This document shows positions 1 to 6,944 of a stretch of DNA of 17,992 nucleotides, piece by piece; the stretch's first letter is position 1, and each line of letters begins with the position of its first letter. The position numbers were made by a program, and so were the translations under genes. The notes below the pieces were generated by a model. It had not been told where the DNA came from. It searched no databases and worked only from the letters and a program-made list of their open reading frames with translations. Location of the stretch: positions 1 through 17,992 of the forward strand of contig CAZXRA010000261.1 in the NCBI GenBank assembly GCA_964643485.1, read 5' to 3'. Origin of the DNA: Iamia sp964643485. GTDB taxonomy: Bacteria; Actinomycetota; Acidimicrobiia; Acidimicrobiales; Iamiaceae.

Positions 1-27
1 GCCGGGGACAGGACGAGACTCGGGGGC

Positions 28-813
28 ATGTCCGAGCTCCCCCCCGGCGTCCCCCAGCCCCACGGTGCCCCGGCGGCGCGCTGGTCACGCTTCACGGCAG
101 CGGCCCCTGACGGGCTCGCCCTCCCCACCGACGTGGCCACCTACGGCCCCGGCCTGCCCAGCGAGGCCGAGCTGCGCCTGATGGGGTCCCTGGAGGGCAA
201 GCGGGTGCTCGACTTGGGGTGCGGTGCCGGCCACGCCTCGGTGGCCTTCGCCCGGGCCGGGGCCAAGGTGATCGCCGTCGACCCGTCGGTCGAGCAGGTC
301 GAGGCCACCCGACAGGCGGCGGAGACAGCCGCGGTGCGGATCGAGGTGCAGCACGCCAACCTGGCCGAGCTGGCCTTTGTCCGCGGCGAGGTCGACGTCG
401 TCTACGCCGCTTACTCCCTGGCCGAGGTGCCCGACCTCGACCGGGTGTTCCGCCAGGTCCACCGGGTGCTGCGCCCGGAGGCGCCGCTGGTGTTCTCCCT
501 CCCCCACCCGGCCTTCACCATGTTCGTGGCCGGTCCCGACGAGCTCGAGCCCTCGGCGGGATCACCGCCGGCGCCCGTTCGGCACTACCACGACGACACG
601 CCCTACACCGTCGACCGGGGGGGTGATCGGGTCACCGACCAGCCCCGCACCATCTCGGCCGTGTTCACGTCGCTGCAGCGGGCCAACTTCCGGGTCGACC
701 ACCTCCTGGAGCCGCCCGCCCGCCCCGACCTGGTACCGGCCGCCCAGTGGACCGACGCCATGGAGTGGGTCCCCCCGACCCTGATCCTCCGCGCCCGCAA
801 GCACGGCACCTGA
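28..813 (+). CDS. Class I SAM-dependent methyltransferase
   Basis: A 261-residue protein with a Rossmann-type methyltransferase core. Motif I (VLDLGCGAG) is at residues 60-68 and the acidic residue that would bind the SAM ribose is in AVDPS (D85). The segment around residues 124-131 (VVYAAYSL) and the following VHRVLRPEAPLVFSLPHP fit the Methyltransf_11/25 pattern, in which a strand precedes a 'leader returns to product' loop. A roughly 45-residue N-terminal extension and a C-terminal part with YHDDTPY are probably substrate-specific; the methyl acceptor cannot be told from sequence. The ATG at 28 is preceded by a G-rich stretch (cgggggc) that could act as a weak ribosome site. The gene ends 3 bases before the stop codon of the convergent IlvX-like gene. 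Family is clear, substrate unknown. Confidence 0.85.
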   Translation: MSELPPGVPQPHGAPAARWSRFTAAAPDGLALPTDVATYGPGLPSEAELRLMGSLEGKRVLDLGCGAGHASVAFARAGAKVIAVDPSVEQVEATRQAAETAAVRIEVQHANLAELAFVRGEVDVVYAAYSLAEVPDLDRVFRQVHRVLRPEAPLVFSLPHPAFTMFVAGPDELEPSAGSPPAPVRHYHDDTPYTVDRGGDRVTDQPRTISAVFTSLQRANFRVDHLLEPPARPDLVPAAQWTDAMEWVPPTLILRARKHGT

Positions 814-816
814 CCG

Positions 817-2373
817 TTACAGGGTGGACGGGAGGATGGCCTCGACCAGGCTGGGGCCGGGGTGGGCCAAGGCCTTCTCCAGGGCGGTCGTGAACTCCTC
901 GGCCGTGGTGGCCCGCTCGGCGGTGACGCCCATGCCCCGGGCCAGGGCGGTGAAGTCCATGTCGGGGTTGCTCAGGTCGAGCATCGACAGGGCCGCCGGA
1001 CCGGGGTCGACCGCACCCACCCGCGACAGCTCCAGGTTCAGGATGGCGTAGCTGCGGTTGTTGAGGATGATGGTGGTGACGTCGAGGCCTTCACGAGCCA
1101 TGGTCCACAGCGCTTGCAGCGTGTACATGGCCGAGCCGTCGGCCTGCAGGCACACCACCTTGCGGTCGGGGGCGGCGACGGCGGCCCCCACGGCCAGAGG
1201 CAGGCCCAGGCCGATCGACCCACCGGTGAGGGTGAGCCAGTCGTGGGCCGGGCAACCGGCGGTGGCCCCCGAGACGAACAGCCCGGCCGTGTTGCCCTCG
1301 TCGGCCACGATGGCCCCCTCGGGGAGGAGGCGGCCCAGGGCCTCGGCCATGGTCTGGGCGGTGAGGGCCCCGGAGGGTGCCTCGGGACGGGACGCCGGGG
1401 CCCGCTCCACCTCGGCCGGAGCACCCAGGGCATCGGCCAGGGCCTCCAGGGCAGCCACCGGATCGACGGCCCCCTCGACCAGCAGGTGCACCTCGCAGCC
1501 GTCGGGCACCAGCTCGCTGGCCTTGCCCGGGTAGGCGAAGAAGCTCACCGGCACCTTGGTGTCGACCACGATCAGATGCTTCAGGCCGGCCATCTGCATC
1601 TCGGCGAACTCGGCCAGGTAAGCCAGGCGCTCCACCGCGGGGAGGCCGGCACCCCGGGCCAGCCGCGCGGGCACCGGCTCGCACAGGAGCTTGGCCCCAC
1701 CGGACGCGGCGACCCGGGCCGCGGCGACCAGGCCGGGCTCGGCCACCACGACACGACCTCCGACGAGGAGGGCAGTGGGCTCGTCGCCCCGCAAGATGTC
1801 GGCCACGCGGGCGATGACATCGTCGTCGGGGGCAGCCACGGCCGGGGCGGCCGCGGGCTCGGCCGGGCCCCGGGCCTCCGACCACGACACGTCGGCCGGG
1901 AGGATGAGGGTGGCGACCTGCCCGGGGGGGCCCATGGCCGCCCGCACGGCCTCGGCCGCGTCCTGGGTCAGAACATCGCTGGACGACGAGGTGCGGACCC
2001 ACCCCGACACGGCGCCGGCCACGGCCTCGATGTCGCTCTCCAACGGGGCGTCGAGGGGCTTGTGGGGCAGGGCATGGTCACCGACGATGTTCAGCACCGG
2101 GGTGTGGGCCCGGCGGGCGTTGTGGAGGTTGGCCCAGCCGTTGGCCAGGCCCGGGCCCAGGTGGAGGAGGGTGGCGGCGGGCTTGCCGGCCACGCGGGCG
2201 TAGCCGTCGGCCGCGCCGGTGACGACGCCCTCGAAGAGGCCGAGCACGCCCCGCATCTCGGGCACGTCGTCGAGGGCGGCGACGAAGTGCATCTCCGATG
2301 TGCCGGGGTTGGTGAAGCACACCTCCACGCCGCAGGAGACGAGGGTGCGAATGAGTGCCTGGGCACCGTTCAT
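817..2373 (-). CDS. ilvX: IlvX-like thiamine diphosphate-dependent enzyme (acetolactate synthase / benzoylformate decarboxylase superfamily)
   Basis: A 518-residue three-domain ThDP enzyme. The N-terminal PYR domain begins with MNGAQALI and carries the catalytic glutamate in LFEGVVTGAADGYAR (E48). A central domain spans about residues 185-320. The C-terminal PP domain has the ThDP-Mg motif at about 411-439, reading ADG rather than GDG and ending in LNN. From memory the N-terminal half closely resembles mycobacterial IlvX (putative acetolactate synthase), including the ANLHNARRA and LESDIEAVAG segments. The ATG at 2373 is chosen over an upstream in-frame ATG (2520) because it matches the family N-terminus, follows a purine-rich AGAGAG stretch, and lies 16 bases after the stop of the GlcD-like oxidase, so the two are probably cotranscribed. 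The true reaction is uncertain: acetolactate formation, another carboligation, or 2-oxoacid decarboxylation. No regulatory subunit is adjacent, which weighs against a standard branched-chain amino acid role. Confidence 0.82.
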   Translation of the reverse strand: MNGAQALIRTLVSCGVEVCFTNPGTSEMHFVAALDDVPEMRGVLGLFEGVVTGAADGYARVAGKPAATLLHLGPGLANGWANLHNARRAHTPVLNIVGDHALPHKPLDAPLESDIEAVAGAVSGWVRTSSSSDVLTQDAAEAVRAAMGPPGQVATLILPADVSWSEARGPAEPAAAPAVAAPDDDVIARVADILRGDEPTALLVGGRVVVAEPGLVAAARVAASGGAKLLCEPVPARLARGAGLPAVERLAYLAEFAEMQMAGLKHLIVVDTKVPVSFFAYPGKASELVPDGCEVHLLVEGAVDPVAALEALADALGAPAEVERAPASRPEAPSGALTAQTMAEALGRLLPEGAIVADEGNTAGLFVSGATAGCPAHDWLTLTGGSIGLGLPLAVGAAVAAPDRKVVCLQADGSAMYTLQALWTMAREGLDVTTIILNNRSYAILNLELSRVGAVDPGPAALSMLDLSNPDMDFTALARGMGVTAERATTAEEFTTALEKALAHPGPSLVEAILPSTL

Positions 2374-2389
2374 GTGTCTGGACTCTCTT

Positions 2390-3781
2390 TCAGCCGAGCA
2401 GGGTGCCGGGGTTGAGGATGCCGTTGGGGTCGAAGGCGGCCTTGATGCGACGCATGAGCGCCACCTTGGCCGGGTCCTCCAGCTCCAGGAAGAGGTGTTG
2501 CTTCTCGGTGCCGATGCCATGCTCGCCGGAGATGGCGCCGCCCAGCTCGTGGCCGGCGGTGAAGAGCTGGCGCAGCACGTCGCGGCGCACGTCGGGGTCG
2601 GCCTGGAAGATCCCGAGGTGGACGTTGCCGTCGCCCGCGTGGCCGCACCCGGCGATCCACGAGCCGGTGGCCCCCGCCACCTCCGACACCTTGGCCATGT
2701 AGGCGGGGATGGCGGCCCGGGGCACGACCACGTCGACGATGTCGTCGGCGTTGTTGGCCTTGGCCATCCAGAACGCCTTCTCCCGCATGTCGATGAGGGC
2801 GGCGCCGGCCGCCTGGGGCAGGACGTAGACGTCGAGGGCCCCGGCCTCGGCCATCATCTCGGCCACCAGGGCCACGTCCTCGTCGAGGCGCTCGGCCGCG
2901 CGGTTCTCCACCACGACCACCAGGTAGGCGAGGGCGGCGTCCTTGATGGCGTCGGGGATGCCCAGCTCCAGGCCGACGTAGGCGGAGCCGGCGGCCATGG
3001 TGAGCAGGTCGATGTACTCCAGGATCATGGGGCCGACGCCGCTGCGCACCACCTCGGGCACCACCGCCGTCACCTCGTCGAGGAGGGCGAAGGGGGCGAG
3101 GACGGTGGCCGAGTGTTCCAAGCGGGGGTGGAGCTTGAGGGTGACCTCGGTGACGAGGGCGAGGGTGCCCTCGGAGCCGATGACGAGCTGGGTGAGGTCG
3201 TAGCCGGAGGTGGCCTTCACCACCTTGCCGCCGGTGCGGATGGTCTCGCCCGAGGGGAGCACGGCCTCCAGGCCGAGCACGTGGTGCCGGGTGACGCCGT
3301 ACTTCACGGCCCGCATGCCGCCGGCGTTGGTGTTGACGTTGCCGCCCAGGCTGGCGCTGTTCTCGCCGGGGAACACGGGATAGACGAGACGGTGGGGCTT
3401 CAGCGCCTCGTCCAGCTCGGCCAGGGTGAGGCCGGGCTGGACCACGGCCATGTGGTTCTCGGTGTCGATCTCGAGGATGGCCTTCATGCGGTCGAAGGCC
3501 ACGACGATGCCGCCCTCGACGGGGACGGCGGCGCCGGAGAGGCCGGTGCCCGAGCCCCGGGCGGTGACCGGCACTCGGGCTGCGTCGGCGGCCTGGAGCA
3601 CGGCGGCCACCTCGGCGGTGGTGCCGGGGCGGACGACGGCGAGGGGGACGACAGGGGTGGCGGTGAGGCACTCGTCGTGGGTGTCGTCCTCGGCGATGGC
3701 GTCGCCGGTGGTGACGTGGTCGGCGCCGACGGCGGCGACCAGCGCGTCGATGAGGTCGGGGCGGACGGTGGTGTCGGCCAT
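2390..3781 (-). CDS. FAD-binding 2-hydroxyacid oxidase/dehydrogenase, GlcD family
   Basis: A 463-residue flavoprotein of the VAO/PCMH fold. The FAD_binding_4 domain covers about residues 46-184, with the FAD-contacting ARGSGTGLSGAAVP (74-87) and the GENSASLGGNVNTNAGG segment (139-155). The FAD-oxidase C-terminal domain covers about 220-460, with the metal/substrate motif CGHAGDGNVHLG (379-390), SGEHGIGTEK (418-427) and the terminal DPNGILNPGT. This architecture is that of glycolate oxidase subunit GlcD and D-lactate dehydrogenases, which oxidise D-2-hydroxyacids to 2-oxoacids; substrate cannot be fixed from sequence. No GlcE or GlcF partner is present, so it probably works as a single-subunit enzyme. 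The ATG at 3781 has an AGGGGG about 11 bases upstream. It leads a two-gene unit with the IlvX-like gene. Confidence 0.88.
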   Translation of the reverse strand: MADTTVRPDLIDALVAAVGADHVTTGDAIAEDDTHDECLTATPVVPLAVVRPGTTAEVAAVLQAADAARVPVTARGSGTGLSGAAVPVEGGIVVAFDRMKAILEIDTENHMAVVQPGLTLAELDEALKPHRLVYPVFPGENSASLGGNVNTNAGGMRAVKYGVTRHHVLGLEAVLPSGETIRTGGKVVKATSGYDLTQLVIGSEGTLALVTEVTLKLHPRLEHSATVLAPFALLDEVTAVVPEVVRSGVGPMILEYIDLLTMAAGSAYVGLELGIPDAIKDAALAYLVVVVENRAAERLDEDVALVAEMMAEAGALDVYVLPQAAGAALIDMREKAFWMAKANNADDIVDVVVPRAAIPAYMAKVSEVAGATGSWIAGCGHAGDGNVHLGIFQADPDVRRDVLRQLFTAGHELGGAISGEHGIGTEKQHLFLELEDPAKVALMRRIKAAFDPNGILNPGTLLG

Positions 3782-3894
3782 GGCTGCTCGGTCCCCCTGG
3801 ACTCGGCGTCGGCGGCGGGCCCGATCATGGCACGCCTCCTCCCCGGGCTCTCCCCAGGTCTCTGCCGAGATCTCCCCCCGCCCCCACGATCTGT

Positions 3895-3916
3895 TGCTAT
3901 CAACTAGTTGATAGCA
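3895..3916. promoter_or_regulatory. 22-bp perfect palindrome: predicted toxin-antitoxin operator
   Basis: Half-sites TGCTATCA and TGATAGCA flank the self-complementary 6-base centre ACTAGT, so all 22 bases form a perfect inverted repeat. It is strikingly AT-rich for this region and ends 8 bases before the GTG start of the RHH antitoxin. From memory the half-site TGCTATCA matches the one bound by the gonococcal FitA ribbon-helix-helix protein, whose two half-sites are spaced further apart. The right arm overlaps a candidate -10 box (3912-3917), so binding by the antitoxin/toxin complex would block transcription (inference). Confidence 0.8.
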
Positions 3917-3917
3917 T
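3912..3917 (+). promoter_or_regulatory. Candidate -10 box (TAGCAT), leaderless promoter of the toxin-antitoxin operon
   Basis: TAGCAT fits the actinobacterial TANNNT -10 consensus and is followed by exactly 7 bases before the GTG at 3925. Transcription would thus begin at or next to the start codon. There is no Shine-Dalgarno sequence between them (tctcgcc), which agrees with leaderless translation. The box lies inside the right arm of the palindromic operator. Motif and spacing are seen directly; promoter function is inferred. Confidence 0.55.
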
Positions 3918-3924
3918 TCTCGCC

Positions 3925-4221
3925 GTGGCCAAGCAGCTTCTCCTCCGGGTCCCCGAAGAGCTCCACAGTCGCCTGGCCGACCAGGCCCGGGCCGAGGGAC
4001 GTCCGGTCAACGCCATCGCCAATGAGCTGCTGGAGCAGCACGTGGCCGACGCCTCTCCTCGCCAGATCCTGCGAGCGCGGGCCCGGGCCCTCGGTGTGCT
4101 CGCCGACCCTCCGGCCGGCGGTCGGGCTCCGACCGGCGCTCGACCCGACCGACAGGCCGCCCTGACCGCCAGCCGCGGTCAGGGTCCGATCCTGGACGAG
4201 TTGCTGGACGACGGGCGCTGA
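3925..4221 (+). CDS. Ribbon-helix-helix antitoxin (FitA/VapB type)
   Basis: A 98-residue protein. Its first ~45 residues fit a ribbon-helix-helix DNA-binding domain: a short beta strand (KQLLLRVPEEL) followed by two helices (HSRLADQARAEG and VNAIANELLEQHV), the pattern of FitA-like and Arc/MetJ-type antitoxins. The C-terminal half is Arg/Ala/Pro-rich and probably disordered, and would wrap the partner PIN toxin. The GTG start is favoured because the RHH strand begins directly after it and a TANNNT -10 box sits 7 bases upstream; an ATG at 3908 opens a different frame and gives no RHH pattern. The stop TGA shares its last base with the toxin ATG at 4221, so the pair is translationally coupled. 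It should repress its own promoter through the palindrome just upstream. FitA-like subfamily placement is inference. Confidence 0.85.
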   Translation: MAKQLLLRVPEELHSRLADQARAEGRPVNAIANELLEQHVADASPRQILRARARALGVLADPPAGGRAPTGARPDRQAALTASRGQGPILDELLDDGR

Positions 4222-4661
4222 TGCTCGTCTACGTCGACACGTCGGTGCTGGTGCGGGCCTACCTGGCCGACGAGTCCGGCCACGCCGAAGCCCTCGCCCT
4301 CCTGAGCGACGACGAGACCCTGCTGGTGACGTCGTCGCTGACCCGCATCGAGGCCACCTCGGCCGTCGTGCGTGCCGGACGGGTGGGGCGATGTGATCCC
4401 GCGCTGACCCTGCCCGTCCTGGAGGAGGATCTGTCCCCGGAGGGGCCGGTCACGTTGCTGGCCCCGGATCGCGCCGCCACCGAGTCCGAGGCCCGGGCCA
4501 TCGTGATGGCCCACGGGCTGCGGGCCCTCGACGCCCTCCATCTGGCCTGTGCCCGCCTGGCCGCCGTGCCCCTTCTCGACCCGGGGGCCACACTGCACTT
4601 CGCCAGCCGGGACGAAGCCCAAGCCGAGGCGGGCCGCGCCCTGGGCTTCGTCATCGTCTGA
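4221..4661 (+). CDS. vapC: PIN-domain ribonuclease toxin (VapC/FitB type)
   Basis: A 146-residue PIN domain protein, close to the usual VapC length. The four acidic Mg-binding positions are visible: D6 in VYVDTSVLVRAY, E44 in TRIEATSA, D104 in RALDALHLA, and D131 in FASRDEAQ. PIN toxins of this type cut RNA (tRNA or rRNA in studied cases) and are neutralised by the antitoxin encoded directly upstream. The start codon overlaps the antitoxin stop by one base. All catalytic residues are present, so the toxin looks intact. The target RNA cannot be predicted. The gene ends 8 bases before the stop of the convergent lipoprotein gene, so there is no room for a distinct terminator. Confidence 0.9.
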   Translation: MLVYVDTSVLVRAYLADESGHAEALALLSDDETLLVTSSLTRIEATSAVVRAGRVGRCDPALTLPVLEEDLSPEGPVTLLAPDRAATESEARAIVMAHGLRALDALHLACARLAAVPLLDPGATLHFASRDEAQAEAGRALGFVIV

Positions 4662-4669
4662 GGGCAGGA

Positions 4670-6877
4670 TCAGGCGAGGGTGCGGCGGCGGTTGGGGAAG
4701 TCGAGCTCCAGGGAGGAGCCGGCGGCCGACAGGGCGAAGGTCTCCTCGAGGTGGTCGGTGGTGCCCCACGGGGAGTCGTGGCGGGGGAAGTCGGCCTGGG
4801 CCACCTCCTCGCCATCCACGGTGAAGGGGCCCTCGGAGCCGAAGGCGATGGCCCCGGAGCTGGGCGAGGCCCAGGCCACGGTGAAGCCGGCATCGGTCTG
4901 TCCCACCTCGGGCTCCGCCGCGGTGACAGCAGCGACGAAGTCGTCGAACGACCCGTCGTCCTCGGTGCCCACCTCCACGATCCACACGTTGTCGGGGCCG
5001 CCCTCGGCCACCAGGTCGAAGGGCTCCACCATGTCGCGGGTGGCGTGGACGGCGGGGTCGTACTCCCGCCACGTGGGCGCCCGCCACGACCACAGGGCGA
5101 TGTAGCCCCCGCCCTTGGCCGCGATCGTCCAGTGCCCGACCTGGGTCACCTGGTCGAAGTGGTCCTGGGGCACATACGCGTGGGTGTAGGGCTGGTAGCC
5201 GAACACCGCCCACAGCAGGTCGTCGGTGGTGGCGTCCCACGCCGGCCGGTAGATGTGCACGGCGGTGCGCTCGTGCTGGGCCGAGCGGGGCATCGACCCC
5301 TCGCCGCTCCAGTACCCCGGGGCCTCGTCCTCCCGCCAGTCGGTCGACTCGGCCCGGTCCTTGCCCGGATGGGTGGTGAACACCAGGGCGTCGGCATCGA
5401 TCTGGGCGATCCAGGCGTGGACCTGGTCGCGCATCTCCCCCGGCCGGTGGTCGAGCACCGACGCCAAGGCCACTTGCGGCGACCGCCAGGCGTAGGTGTT
5501 GGCCTCCGACAGGAACCCGAAGTTCACGGCCGCGTGGCGGGGCTGGAGCCACTCACGGAGGCGCTCGGGATCACGGCCGTGGATGTCGGCCAGGGCGGTG
5601 ACCTGGGCCAGCAGCTCCGTCTCCCACAGCCGGTGCTCGGTGGCCTCGGACACGCTGGTGCCCACCGTCTGCCACATGCCGATCGCCCCCAGCGACCACC
5701 AGAACGGCATGTTCGCCGGGTCGTCGAAGTCGTAGCCGTACGGGGCCTCGGGGTTGTCGGTGACGGGGGCGGCGTCGTCGACGAAGATCCCGTGGCGCTC
5801 CCGCACCACGCTGGTCTCGGTGGAGGTGGCCACCTCGACCAGCACCTGCGGGGCCCGGTACCGGTGGGCGGCGCAGAGGTAGGTGGCGCCGTTGTCCGCC
5901 GTCGAGGAGTAGGGCAGGTCGGTGTCGGCGAAGATCAGCTTCGACGTGCCCCACGTGGCCTCGTCCCGGGCCGTCATCTTGTCCTTCTTGTAGGTGCGGC
6001 CCCGGGGTGCGGTGTAGGAACCGGCCTGGGTGTGGAGGGCCACGTCGGCCAGGCTCAGGTCGAGGGCCAGGGCCGCCGCCCCCACCAGCTCGGCGTCGTC
6101 GGCCAGCTCGATCAGGGTGATCAGTGGCGTGATGTTCTTCAGCATGTAGACGTTGCTGTGCCACTCGAAGAAGCCGAACTTGGCCCGCTCGTCGATCCAC
6201 TCCAGGATCGGGGCCTTCGACCGGTCACGGTGCTCGGCCCCGGTGAGGCCGGTGACGGTGAAGGTCTCGTCCGGGAACTCCTGCCCGGCCAGGTACTCGA
6301 TGACCAGGGTGATGAGCCGGTGGTTCTCCGACCAGTACCAGAGGTTGTCGACGCGGTCGTCGGGGATGGGATCGTCGTAGCGGTACCGGTTGTCGACGAA
6401 GCGCTGCTTGATGGCGTCGAGCACCTCGTCAGAGAGACGAGTCATCGGCGTATCGCCCTGGCCCAGGGCCCACAGCCAGTGCAGGTACATGAAGTTGAAG
6501 TCGCGGGTGTCGTCCCAGGCGTCGATCATCTCGAAGACCTCGGCCAGCGACTCGGTGCTGACCCCTTCGGGCTGCCACGTGTGGTCGGCCTCGCGCCGCG
6601 ACCGGATGAGGTGGGCGGCGATGCCGGTGACCGACGACAGGTGGGGCTCGCTGGTGGCGAAGGCCAGGTACTCGTCGACGCGGCGCTGCCAGGCCTCCTC
6701 GTCGACCAAGCCCTTCGAGCCCGGGGCGGCCAGCACGTCGTCGGGGCCCGACGCCCGGTCGCCCTCCTTCGGGGCGCTGTCGCCGTCGCCCCCGTTGCTG
6801 CACGCTCCGGTCAGGGCCACGGCACCTGCCACCCCCAGCGCCCCCACCAGGAAGCGACGTCGATCGATCGGTTCCAT
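4670..6877 (-). CDS. Tat-exported lipoprotein of unknown function, possibly an alpha/alpha-toroid enzyme
   Basis: A 735-residue protein. The N-terminus MEPIDRRRFLVGALGVAG has a twin-arginine motif (residues 6-8) and a hydrophobic stretch, then a lipobox LTGAC with the lipidated cysteine at 26; a Gly/Asp/Ser-rich linker follows. It is therefore probably exported folded and anchored outside the membrane. The body to about residue 300 is helical, with conserved-looking aromatic/charged motifs: NFMYLHWLWALGQGD (128-142), LWYWSENHRL (179-188), FFEWHSNVYMLKN (236-248) and a YTAPRGRTY segment near 288-296. This style recalls alpha/alpha-toroid polysaccharide lyases and glycosidases, but I do not recognise the family and assign no activity. 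The C-terminal ~150 residues look beta-rich, like the tail of such lyases. The ATG at 6877 is chosen over 6964 because it sits next to the Tat motif and has an AGGGGG ribosome site at good spacing. Confidence 0.8.
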   Translation of the reverse strand: MEPIDRRRFLVGALGVAGAVALTGACSNGGDGDSAPKEGDRASGPDDVLAAPGSKGLVDEEAWQRRVDEYLAFATSEPHLSSVTGIAAHLIRSRREADHTWQPEGVSTESLAEVFEMIDAWDDTRDFNFMYLHWLWALGQGDTPMTRLSDEVLDAIKQRFVDNRYRYDDPIPDDRVDNLWYWSENHRLITLVIEYLAGQEFPDETFTVTGLTGAEHRDRSKAPILEWIDERAKFGFFEWHSNVYMLKNITPLITLIELADDAELVGAAALALDLSLADVALHTQAGSYTAPRGRTYKKDKMTARDEATWGTSKLIFADTDLPYSSTADNGATYLCAAHRYRAPQVLVEVATSTETSVVRERHGIFVDDAAPVTDNPEAPYGYDFDDPANMPFWWSLGAIGMWQTVGTSVSEATEHRLWETELLAQVTALADIHGRDPERLREWLQPRHAAVNFGFLSEANTYAWRSPQVALASVLDHRPGEMRDQVHAWIAQIDADALVFTTHPGKDRAESTDWREDEAPGYWSGEGSMPRSAQHERTAVHIYRPAWDATTDDLLWAVFGYQPYTHAYVPQDHFDQVTQVGHWTIAAKGGGYIALWSWRAPTWREYDPAVHATRDMVEPFDLVAEGGPDNVWIVEVGTEDDGSFDDFVAAVTAAEPEVGQTDAGFTVAWASPSSGAIAFGSEGPFTVDGEEVAQADFPRHDSPWGTTDHLEETFALSAAGSSLELDFPNRRRTLA

Positions 6878-6905
6878 CGGGACCCCCTGGCCGTCGGACG
6901 GGGGG

Positions 6906-6911
6906 ACGGTA
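6906..6911 (-). promoter_or_regulatory. Candidate -10 box (TACCGT) of the Tat lipoprotein gene
   Basis: On the minus strand TGATACCGT contains a TANNNT hexamer 28 bases before the ATG at 6877, leaving a leader of roughly 20 bases that holds the AGGGGG ribosome site. It lies in the 67-base gap after the CCA-transferase gene, suggesting the lipoprotein can be transcribed on its own. Motif match only. Confidence 0.3.
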
Positions 6912-6944
6912 TCACCGGGCCACAGGCTGTCCCCGGGCGCCGTC

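Noticed and set aside
2219..3907. 562-residue plus-strand frame opposite the GlcD-like gene
   Set aside because: Low-complexity Gly/Val/Asp/His composition; antisense of a well-recognised flavoenzyme.
3908..4165. ATG at 3908 as an alternative antitoxin start
   Set aside because: It is in a different reading frame and gives a Pro/Ser/Arg-rich sequence with no RHH domain; it also falls inside the palindrome.
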